Positions 45,112-54,621 of a DNA stretch of 64,000 nt are shown piece after piece; position 1 is the stretch's first letter; the number at the start of each line of letters is the position of its first letter. A model generated the notes under the pieces. It saw nothing but the letters and a program-made list of their open reading frames with translations, searched no databases and was not told where the DNA came from. The position numbers and the translations under genes are program-made. This stretch comes from Charina bottae (taxonomy: Eukaryota; Chordata; Lepidosauria; Squamata; Charinaidae): positions 81,419,855 through 81,483,854 of the forward strand of contig JALMGJ010000003.1 of assembly GCA_023362775.1 (NCBI GenBank), in the 5' to 3' direction.

Positions 45112-46880
45112 TTATAGGAGATTAGGTGGGGTTTTTTGTTGTGTTGAAATGTTAACGAGTGGCTGATGAGCGTGATTAGCATGTTCATTGTGAGAAGTAT
45201 TCCCATGTCCTGGTGGTTGGACTGAGTTCGTTGACCTTTTGCAGGCTGTGTTTTTCAGGACTGGTAGCCAGGTTTTGCTAAGTTTTAAACTTTCTTCTTT
45301 TTTATTGTAACTGTGCTGGTGTTTGTGAATTTCAATGGCTTCTCTGTATAATCTGGTGTAGTGGCTTTTGGTGTTGTCCAGTATTTCTGTGTTTTCAAAT
45401 AGGATTTTGTGTCCCGTTTGCTTGAGAGCATGTTCAGCTACTGAAGATTTTTCCGGTTGCTGTAGTCTGCAGTGTCTTTCATGTTCTTTTATCCTGGTGT
45501 GAATGCTTTGTTTTGTGGTTCCGATGTATACTTGTCCACAGCTGCATGGTATGCGGTATACTCCTGCAGCGGTGCGGGGGTCCCTTTTGTCTTTTGCTGA
45601 TTTTAGCATTTGTTGTATTTTTCTGGTGGGTCTGAAGACTGTTTGAAAGTTGTGTTTTTCCATCAGTTTTCTCATGCAGTCAGTGACTCCTTTGATGTAG
45701 GGCAGGAATACTTTGTTTGTGGGGGGCTGTTTTTCTTCAGTTGGATGTTGTTTTCTTGGTTTGATGGCTCTTTTTATTTCATTCTTGGAATAGCCATTTG
45801 CCTGTAGGACCCAATTCAGATGGTTAAGTTCATTGTTGAGAAATTGGGTTTCACAGTTTCGATTAGCACAATCCACCAAGGTTTTGATCATGCCTCTCTT
45901 TTGTCGTGGGTGGTGACTGGAATTTTTGTGTAGATATCGGTCCGTATGGGTGGGTTTTCTGTATACTTTGTGTCCTAGTTTGAGGTCCGGATTGCGTATG
46001 ACCAGCGTATCTAAAAATGGAAGTTTGCCATCAGTTTCTTTTTCCATAGTGAATTGTATATTGGGGTGGATGCCGTTTAGGTGGTCCAGAAATTTCTCCA
46101 GTTCTTCTTCAGTATGACTCCAAATTGCGAAGGTGTCATCCACGAACCGGAACCAGACTGTTGGTGTAATGGGTGCCGATTCCAAAGCCTGTTTTTCAAA
46201 GTGTTCCATGTAAACGTTTGCTATGACTGGGCTCAGGGGGCTTCCCATGGCAACGCCATCCATCTGTTCGTAGAACTCATTCTCCCATTGAAAGTAACTA
46301 GTTGTTAGGCAGTGTTGAAATAAAGCTGTAATGTCTTCTGGGAAGATTTGCTTGATGAGTGCCAGGGTGTCCCTTACTGGCACCTTGGTAAACAGGGAGA
46401 CCACGTCAAAGCTGACCAGTTTGTCCGTGTGGTTGAGTTTTAGGGTGCTGATTTTGTTGATGAAGTGTCCTGAGTCTTTGATGTGGGATGGAGTCTGTCC
46501 GATGTGGGTCTGTAAAAGGGTTGCCAAATGTTTGGATAATTCATATGTCGGGGAGCCAATGGCACTTACAATGGGTCTGAGTGGGATCGAGTCCTTGTGG
46601 ATTCTGGGGAGTCCGTATAGTCTAGGTGAGAGAGCTTCTGTCTTGCAAATACGTTGTAGTACGTTGGGATGCAGGGGAGCTCTTTATCAGTGTGTTGGTT
46701 TGCTTCATGATTTTGCTGGTCGGATCCCGTCTTATTGTTCTGTATGTGGTGGGGTCTAGTAATTCTCTGATTTTGTCTTTGTATTCATCTATGTTCATAA
46801 TTACCGTGGCATTGCCTTTGTCCGCTGGAAGGATTATGATGTCTGGGTCCGAATTGAGGGTCTCTATGGCGTTTCTCTCC
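45112..46880 (-). pseudogene. Penelope-like reverse transcriptase / GIY-YIG endonuclease, near-intact
   Basis: An open frame of 471 codons runs from about 46527 to the stop at 45112. Motifs are LVSFDVVSLFTKVPV (first catalytic Asp), GVAMGSPLSPVIANVYME, WFRFVDDTFAIW (catalytic pair), GKLPFLDTLVIRNPDLKLG and RKPTHTDRYLHKNSSHHPRQ. The C-terminal GIY-YIG nuclease follows: GVYRIPCSCGQVYIGTT, then TRIKEHERHC and SVAEHALKQTGH. Upstream, 46880-46750 encodes IILPADKGNATVIMN, the DKG motif that precedes the RT in this family, but a frame break near 46650-46700 separates it from the main frame. The region further 5' is missing at the junction. This group uses the GIY-YIG domain, in place of an AP-type endonuclease, to cut target DNA. 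Confidence 0.9.
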
Positions 46881-46924
46881 TTCTAAGAAACCTAAACGGC
46901 ATCCACCCCAATATACAATTCACT

Positions 46925-47856
46925 ATGGAAAAAGAAACTGATGGCAAACTTCCATTTTTAGATACGCTGGTCATACGCAATCCGGACCTCAAACTAGGAC
47001 ACAAAGTATACAGAAAACCCACCCATACGGACCGATATCTACACAAAAATTCCAGTCACCACCCACGACAAAAGAGAGGCATGATCAAAACCTTGGTGGA
47101 TTGTGCTAATCGAAACTGTGAAACCCAATTTCTCAACAATGAACTTAACCATCTGAATTGGGTCCTACAGGCAAATGGCTATTCCAAGAATGAAATAAAA
47201 AGAGCCATCAAACCAAGAAAACAACATCCAACTGAAGAAAAACAGCCCCCCACAAAGTATTCCTGCCCTACATCAAAGGAGTCACTGACCGCATGGGAAA
47301 ACTGATGGAAAAACACAACTTTCAAACAGTCTTCAGACCCACCAGAAAAATACAACAAATGCTAAAATCAGCAAAAGACAAAAGGGACCCCCGCACCGCT
47401 GCAGGAGTATACCGCATACCATGCAGCTGTGGACAAGTATACATCGGAACCACAAAACAAAGCATTCACACCAGGATAAAAGAACATGAAAGACACTGCA
47501 GACTACAGCAACCGGAAAAATCTTCAGTAGCTGAACATGCTCTCAAGCAAACGGGACACAAAATCCTATTTGAAAACACAGAAATACTGGACAACACCAA
47601 AAGCCACTACACCAGATTATACAGAGAAGCCATTGAAATTCACAAACACCAGCACAGTTACAATAAAAAAGAAGAAAGTTTAAAACTTAGCAAAACCTGG
47701 CTACCAGTCCTGAAAAACACAGCCTGCAAAAGGTCAACGAACTCAGTCCAACCACCAGGACATGGGAATACTTCTCACAATGAACATGCTAATCACGCTC
47801 ATCAGCCACTCGTTAACATTTCAACACAACAAAAAACCCCACCTAATCTCCTATAA
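46925..47856 (+). pseudogene. Penelope-like C-terminal region, second copy
   Basis: The open stretch 46925-47305 begins at MEKETDGKLPFLDTLVIRNP. After a small deletion near 47258 (about four bases compared with the minus copy), 47293-47856 continues in another frame through the complete GIY-YIG domain to the stop. From EKHNFQTVFRP to PPNLL the residues are identical to the minus-strand unit. The RT catalytic core is absent. Confidence 0.9.
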
Positions 47857-47929
47857 TTTAGCTCTATAAATAGAACATTGCCACTCTACCTGGGCACAGA
47901 GATTTTGCTTCTATCTGTGCTCCTGCCCT

Positions 47930-47968
47930 CTGAAGATGCTGGCCACAGATGCTGGCGAAACATTAGGA
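47930..47968 (+). ncRNA. Hammerhead-ribozyme-like core, right Penelope unit
   Basis: CTGAAGA at 47930-47936 and GAAAC at 47957-47961 flank the same altered helix II as in the left unit. One CpG has decayed nearby (GAAACATTAGG here, GAAACGTTAGG in the left unit). Confidence 0.45.
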
Positions 47969-48194
47969 ACCACAACTTCCAGAACATGGCCACACAGCCC
48001 GGAAGACCCACAACAGCCATTGAACTCCGGCCGTGAAAGCCTTCGACAATACAGTGCACATAAACTTAATGTGCAATCAAACAGGTTGGTTTACTGCAGC
48101 ATCCCTAACAAAAATTATACAGCAGAATGCCCAAACTTTCCCTCCCCCATCTGGTTTGAAATAGCAAATTAAGTCTATCCCCCTGTTCCATGCA

Positions 48195-48335
48195 GAAACC
48201 CAAATTAAAGCATCCATAACAGATGCCTGTCCAGGCTTTGTTCAAGCATACCCAATAAAGAGAGCCTACCACCTCTCTAGATAATTGGTTCCATTATCAA
48301 ACTGCTCTGATTGTACTATTAGGAACAATACGGTA
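48195..48335 (+). mobile_element. CR1-like repeat fragment
   Basis: GAAACCCAAATTAAAGCATC, GATGCCTGTCCAGGCTTTGT and ATAATTGGTTCCATTATCAA follow the pattern of a common reptile CR1-type repeat. A relative lies at 57106-57335. Confidence 0.55.
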
Positions 48336-51113
48336 ATATCATTTATTCATCATTTCCAAAACCACTACATAAGTAAAAAGCTGCATTCTCAAGCCATTTT
48401 TTCACTAGTGATTTAAAGCAACTTCCAGAGTCATCCAACTATTGTACTGATACAGCTGTAATAAGAACAGGCTTTATATCACTTCAAGAAGGACTGTGTG
48501 ATGCAAGAAGGTACTATAAAGTACTAGTGAGGAAATGCCCTGGGTCTACGTGAAGTGATTTAGATTTGCTTCATCAAAGCATTTCATGCCACCGAGGCAA
48601 TGTAAAATAGAGACCCACATTTATCTTGCTGCACAATTCAGGTGACCTCAAAGTTGCTTCAAACCAGAGCTGCAGGAGAAGGATTCTTCTCAGCCTTTTC
48701 TTCCAGTGCTGGCTGAAGTGCTTTGAGGTTTGGTCCTTTGGAACTGCCCACAGCGTGTTGGGTGCTGCACAAAGTGGATGACCTTGGATGCACCTTAGGC
48801 CACCTCCAGGCTATCCAGCACATTTCTGAAGCTGCTCAGCTTGGATGCATTTCAACCAATGTTGTGGGTGAAAGGTCCTCTCAGTCTTCTCCTGTAGCAT
48901 GAGCTCTGTAGAGAGGGGCTCAGAAAGCTGACAAGTCCTCCAAAGCAGAGAGAGGCAAGCAACACAGGGAAACATTTTGCTTTGTGAAGCAGCTTCAAGG
49001 GGGTGCTTTTTAAAAACCTTTGTCAAAGCAAAGAGCCCCTTTGAAGCTTCACAAGGCCTGTTGAATTCAGTTATATTTTGATTAAGACGATGACTTGCCT
49101 GGCACAGAATCTTGTCTCTCCCAAGGAATTTTTTCAAAGAGTGCACAGGAAGAGACTGTAGGAAACTTTAAGTCTCCAGATCACATAGTTAAGCTTTTAC
49201 TTCAATGAGCTGCAGGTCTATCCATTGATCTGCTTCACTTTCCAAATGTATTAGCACTACAGTTTTCAGAATTCTAAGATTAGTGGCAATTTGCACGCAG
49301 AAATAATTTTCTGTGTTTCAGATGAGGAGGCAAGAGAATGCTCACTGAGATGCTTTGGATCACTTTGAAGACTCATCTGATAGTTCAGTAAACAGGAGAA
49401 GCTTCTTGTCTGCATTGTGGTTGACTGAAAGCCTTTTTTGGCTACTAAAACTGCTGGATGAGGCCTTGAAGCAAAGTTATGTGGCCACTTCACTTTGGTC
49501 TTAGGAGCAGGGGGAGTTTATGACACATAAAATGTTAAAGTGAAACACCCTTCAAAAATGTTTACAATAGTAAAACTATTTACCCTCCCTTGCTTAAATA
49601 TTGTATGATGATCAGATTTAGCATGCCATTGCTTTGTTTTATTCAGAACAGATATGCTTCATTAAAGCTATTTCATTTATGCTTGATATATTTGTCTTTG
49701 TATTCCTATTATCCTCTGTTCTCATTTGTTAGCTTACTTGATCTTTCCTTATATTTCAAATTCAGCCTATGCTGTTCAATCCTTCTCAGATTTTTCATGC
49801 ATCTGATGAAGTTAGTTCTTAACAGGCTATACAGCTCACATTCTCAGCATAGCCTTCCTGCTTTTTAAATAGGTCAGAATCTTGCACATTAGAATCAGTT
49901 TTCATAATCCTGAAAAATGTAGGCCTTGTAGTGAAACTTAATCCATTACAGCAATTGCTTTCCAAAATGCAGATCAACTTCTCCCCATGGAAATTAACAC
50001 AAGGTATTATCCAGGCTCTGCACCTGCATTGTCCAAATCAAAGCACCTGCATTGTCCAAAAATCATCTTTTAATACTTTATTGTCTCACTTTCTTTCTAA
50101 CACATTGTAAAAATATGGAAATGAAGTATACTGAAATTCATAATTTCCTCCCCACCCTGTAAACTGTTTTTTAAAAGAAGGTTTCATTGTTGAAGTATTT
50201 CTGAAATGCCCCTGATGAATGATGAATGATAACAGGTAGATTTGCTTATTATCTTCAATAATCTGCTTGATAGGGAGGGAGCTGAAGACGTGGGGAGGAA
50301 AATACACTCTTAAGAGGCTATGGAAATTTAAATTTAAATTCATTTATGCAGCAGATCCTCTATTCATTAAAAAAAAAACATTAGATATTATCCTGTGATA
50401 AATTTAGCAAACACTTAGGTGAGCCCGCCCTGGGAGCTTTTAATCATTGTATTAGGAAAGAAGAGAGCTAATTAGGCAGACAAATTTAGAAGGAGGGGGC
50501 CATGAATTACCTGTTACTCATTTAAAAAACAAAGTGCCTGGCAAGGCATGTGGGCAGGGTGGGGTGGGAGATAAAATTTCAATATCTGGATGTGCAGTTC
50601 AATGCTATGCATGTCGTCTTTGCAGGGAAATGTGTATACAATGCAACATTAAATAAAAGTAAAACAAATGTTGACAAATATTTATAAGAATATTTAAAAC
50701 TAGTTTTTTCCTTCACAGAAGTTAACCTTGGGCTTAAATTGCTTGCATCTAAAAACAATCATGTTGGCCCAAGCCAAAAGTCAATTCCACCAAGAATCAG
50801 AACTTTCTGAACACATGCTTGAAACAATTTTGATCATACTGTGTGTATGTGCTTGGACACGGTATGTGGCTGAAACCATTGGGACCACTAATTCAAGTAA
50901 ATAACTAACTGCACAAAGGATCTGACAAGCTAAAGCTCTGCGGGCCACATATTCCAAATGTTCTAAGGATTTCTATGAATCAAGAGGCAAAAGACAAATG
51001 GTTTTGTTTTGTTTTGCTCAATTGTTTCTTATTTGCTTCCTATTCCTCTATTGCATCTGATCATCTGCAACTATTGGGTGTTCTCCTTTTAGCTTCATTG
51101 ATAGTGGCCATCA
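48336..51113. other. No gene seen in 2.8 kb; possible conserved-element candidate near 50.4 kb
   Basis: Unclassified DNA. The minus-strand frame 49146-48811 has no domain. 50410-50530 has several homeodomain-type TAATTA/TTTAAT sites and no repeat character (see findings). Confidence 0.35.
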
Positions 51114-51130
51114 ATACTCCAGTCCTTCTT

Positions 51131-52131
51131 GGACTTCTGGTGGGAAGATGGCTGACTGAACACCCTGCTCGCAAGATCAGCGGGCAGACCCAACAGCGTG
51201 GATTCTTTTTGGAGGCACAGGCAGGCTTTTCCTGTTGCCCTAGAGTGTTTTCATGGACAGAAAACACTTGGAATTATCCTATTTGTACTTCATAACATCA
51301 CCTTGTAGCCTGAAGATCGTCAACGCCATTGGCACTATTCCGGTAAGAGGAGATGGGAGTCAGGGATGCCACCATTTCCAGACCACGCTGCAGCCCCTTT
51401 GGGACACTAGGTCAAGCCTTTCTCATTTCTAAATCACCCAGTTTGTATATTTTTAAGTTCTTGGACCCCAAGAGAGGTTTTTAACAAAAAGATATGAATC
51501 TCTTGGTGCATAACGTTGTTTCTGGAGGAGGTTAAAAATTTTTTTCTTTAGCTGCTAGCTTGCTTTCCATTTAAAATTTAAGGAGGACTGAGAATAAATA
51601 GTCATCTCTCCGTTATTATTTTTCTATCTAGTTTGAAGGACTTAATATTTCCCTACACATTCAACTTGATGTTCTTAGTTTTTAGTTTTCTGTTCACTTG
51701 CCTTGGATGCTGTATTTTAGCCTCTGGAAGCCTTTTATTAACCCACTAGTTTATACACATCAGCAGAAGGTGCCAGACTTTACTGTCTGAATTATGGACG
51801 ACCTTATATACATATATATATATATGTATACCATATATATATTCCATATATATATGGAAGAAACATTTGCTTTTATTGATTTACATAATGTCCATGGAAT
51901 GATTTATAGAAATAATGTGATTTTGGTTAAATTTAGAGAAAGGGATTAATTATGGGAATTGCTATATATTCTTGTTGTTGAAAGTCGGAAGTCACTTCTT
52001 ATGTAATCTTTAAAATTCTATTTCTTGTGTTTTTCACTTCCTTTTTTTCTTTTTTCTTTTTTGTAGTTTTTTCTTTTTTATTGTAGTTTTTATCTATGCT
52101 CTAAACTTAATAAAATTCTTTTTTAAAACAT
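51131..52131 (+). mobile_element. L1-type element b: 5' UTR fused to 3' UTR, 1.0 kb
   Basis: The 5' end, CTTCTGGTGGGAAGATGGCT, and 5' UTR align with element a up to about 51800. A (TA)n stretch (51803-51860) follows, then the 3' UTR (ATTTATAGAAATAATGTGAT .. GTTGTTGAAAGTCGGAAGTC) with a pyrimidine-rich TTTTCTTTT region and the AATAAAATTC tail. A TSD, ATACTCCAGTCCTTCTT (one mismatch in 17), lies at 51114-51130 and 52132-52148. All coding sequence is missing. Confidence 0.8.
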
Positions 52132-52202
52132 ATACTTCAGTCCTTCTTAAAAGGTTATCTGCAGCCCTAGTCACCAAAACATCCTACAGTAATACATTTT
52201 GA

Positions 52203-52370
52203 AATTTTATTATTTATTTATTTATTTATTATTTCAATTTATTCCCCGCCCATCTCCCTTGCAAGGGACTCTGGGCGGGTTACAACAATTGAAAGTTTAA
52301 AAACTATACAAAAACAATATTTAAAATACATCCAATTCAATTATCAATTGAATTTTTCAAAATGATTTCT
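52203..52370 (-). mobile_element. CR1/L3-like LINE 3' end with (AAAT)n tail
   Basis: The minus strand ends AACCCGCCCAGAGTCCCTTG and GGGAGATGGGCGGGG and then AAAT units (52203-52235). About 100 bp of AT-rich 3' UTR is kept. The same subfamily as 28402-28512. Confidence 0.75.
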
Positions 52371-53193
52371 CTTCTTGGCATTTCAGTTTGCTTCTTGTGT
52401 CTGTTCTCTTTGTGTGTTGGCTGGAAAATAATTTGCATTGATTCATTCTCTCTGCACTGTATATATAATAATTAACCTTCAAACTAAACTATAAAGTTCA
52501 GTTGTCTTAACTATACTATTCTGTGCTCTCATAGAGGTACATTCTACTGAAAATACTATAATGTATTGTAAGGAATGACCTACACATTTTATGCATTTCT
52601 ACAGACCTGGCCCTGTTATTAGGTTGAGTGAGGCGAGTGCCATAGACAGCAGGAACAATCACCCAACTTCTTCTCCTTCAGTTTCAGCTCCCCTTTTGTT
52701 TGAACTTGCCTTGCATACCTCTAAATTGTCTTGCTGTCCACAGAGTAGTGCTGAAATAAAAAAGCAGCTGTAGTCCAATCAGCTTCTGAACATGGAATGG
52801 CGGACAGCTTGTTCTTCTCACTAGGCAACAAATGAGATTGGACATGGCCCTGCACTTTCATGACTGTTTTATGCTTTCCAAACAAAGGCATTTGTAGATG
52901 ACTGAAAACTTGAGGCGTAATGGATGCATGTGTGGTGGAAGAAGGTTTTTGCCTCAGACTCACCACCCCAGGAGCTTTTTCCACCTATGAGGAAAGGATA
53001 TAGTTCCTCTACCTGAGAAAAGGATTTGAGCAAAAATAACTGATTAAAAAGAGTAAAACATCTCCTCTTCTTGTAGTCTTCTACAAGAAATAAAGTTGGG
53101 ATCTGTACATGCTCAGATATTGCTAAACAGCCCATCTTGGTAACCTCTTAGCAATGGCCAGCTGTGAAAGATGCAGTTCAGCAACATCCAGAG
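52371..53193. other. No gene seen
   Basis: Unclassified sequence; overlapping short frames on both strands have no recognised content. Confidence 0.4.
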
Positions 53194-53542
53194 CATGTGA
53201 TTAGGGTGACCATACGTCCCGTTTTGAATGGGACAGTCCCGTTATTTTAGCATTTTTCAACCATCCCGTCGTTTTGATCAAAATCTCAATTTTGTCCCAT
53301 TTTTAAACCCGGCGGGAAGGAGGACAGGAAGACAGGAAGGAGGACTGGAGCCGGACTTGCCATTGGAGGCAACCCGGAAGAGGCCCTATCAGCGCGGCAA
53401 CTGGAAGCCCAGTTGCCACGTGCAAGCCCAGCAGCAGACACAGCACCACAGTCCAGGTTTCTGCCTCCTTACCTGATCCTGAGATTTTTTGCCCAGCAGT
53501 GGTGAGGCCAGGGAAAGCAGGCACGGGAAGGTTGTGGAAAGA

Positions 53543-54238
53543 GTGTGTGTGTGTACGTGCAGATTACTTGCTCAGAGTAATCACGCGCGCACACACACAC
53601 GCACCCCACACCCTCTTTCTCCAGCCTCCCCATGACCAAATGCACCCGCACCTCTTGCAGGGAGGCTGGAGAAAGAGGGTGTGGTGTGTGTGTGTGTGTG
53701 TGTGTGAGTGTGTGTGTGTGCATCTGAACGGGCTTGGCCAAGGGAGGACAGTTGTCGGGCCGCCGAGCAGGAGAAGCAGGAGCCGGCCACCCTGGGGAGC
53801 TTCAGTGGGCAGCAAGGGGCAGAGTGGTCAACAACTCTCCTCCCTCGGCCAAGCCCGATCAGATGCACACACACACACACACACTCACAGGACAGACTGC
53901 CCTGGCAGGAGCTGGCCATGCTGGGGGGCTTCAGCGGGTGGCGAGGGGCGGAGTGTGGCTGAAGCCTCCCAGCATGGCCGGCTCCTGCCGAGGGCAGTCT
54001 GTCCTGTGAGTGTGTGAGTGTGTGTATGTGCATCTGATTGGGCTTGGCCAAGGGAGAAGAGTTGTCGGGCCGCTGAGCAGGAGAAGCAGGAGCTGACCAC
54101 CCTGGGGAGCTTCAGCGGGCAGCAAGAGGCGGAGTGGTGTGGGTGAAGCAGCTAAGCGCAGCTGGCTCCTCCTGCTTCTCCTGCTCTGCGGCGGTGGCAG
54201 CAGCAGCGACTCTCCTCCCTCCCTCGGCCAAGCCCGAG
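53543..54238. repeat. Five consecutive hairpins separated by TG/CA tracts
   Basis: H1 53543-53600 (TG..CA arms, weak). H2 53608-53630 with 53660-53682, a perfect 23-bp inverted repeat. H3 53721-53755 with 53829-53865, extended outward by (TG)n and (CA)n. H4 53883-53935 with 53958-54013, about 50-bp arms. H5 54031-54090 with 54170-54238. H3 and H5 share the modules GGGCTTGGCCAAGGGAG and CCACCCTGGGGAGCTTCAG, so the array grew by duplication of one palindromic module. Confidence 0.88.
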
Positions 54239-54419
54239 GGGGATGCGGCAGTGGTGGGCCTCCATCCCCTCCATCCCCGCCCCTTGTTCCCCGGCCGATG
54301 ATGGTGCTGTGTGCACAGTGTGTGTGCTCTGGCCTCCCCCAAACACACTAGCTCTGCTGCACCATTTACTGCTAGAAGAAGAAAAAACCTTTAAAAATCG
54401 GAAAAAAAATTAAAATCCG

Positions 54420-54535
54420 AGCCAATCACGCTGATGGGGGCAGGGTTTGCAGGCGGGAGCCAATCGTGTGGGGCAGGGGCGGGGTTTGCAGGTGGGAGCC
54501 AATTGCGTGGACTGGGGGGCGGGGTTTGGAGGCCG
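54420..54535. repeat. ~38-40-bp repeat with CCAAT and GC-box motifs
   Basis: Three units of GAGCCAAT(C/T)(A/G)CG..GGGGGC(A/G)GGGTTTG(C/G)AGG type. They match the 38-bp unit of hAT element 1 (GGGGCGGGGTTTGCGGGCGG, GCCAATCACGTGG). Confidence 0.85.
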
Positions 54536-54621
54536 GCATGGTGGCATAAGACCCTGTCCCGTTTTGCCATCCCAAAAGTCCTGTTTTTGTCTGAAGGAAA
54601 TATGGTCAGCCTACATGTGAT

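Larger units (their letters stand above)
44949..48050. mobile_element. Penelope-like element, two units joined head to head in one insertion
   Basis: The minus-strand unit (44949-about 46885) and plus-strand unit (about 46889-48050) meet at their 5' sides, so both 3' ends face outward. The whole is enclosed by a perfect 14-bp TSD, ACAGTGCACATAAA, at 44935-44948 and 48051-48064. The plus unit starts inside the coding region, after the RT catalytic motif. Its 1.16 kb is the inverted copy of 44949-46086, with only scattered differences. The loop between the arms is about 0.8 kb. The right arm extends about 31 bp further at the 3' end (TTGAACTCCGGCCGTGAAAG..). Confidence 0.92.
53202..54613. mobile_element. 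Non-autonomous hAT element 2, hairpin-rich, 1.4 kb
   Basis: The ends are TAGGGTGACCATACGTCCCG (left) and, reverse-complemented from the right, TAGGCTGACCATATTTCC. A perfect 8-bp TSD, CATGTGAT, lies at 53194-53201 and 54614-54621. The subterminal CCCGTTTTGAATGGGACAGT and the right CCTGTCCCGTTTTGCCATC are related to each other in inverted order. TSD length and ends fit hAT; no transposase is present. The middle is GC-rich with CA/TG tracts and consecutive hairpins (53543-54238) and a 38-40-bp repeat (54420-54535). Confidence 0.88.

Noticed and set aside
53469..54348. Many overlapping open frames of 70-172 codons
   Set aside because: They lie in GC-rich hairpins and TG/CA tracts of hAT element 2, on both strands and in several frames, with no domain.
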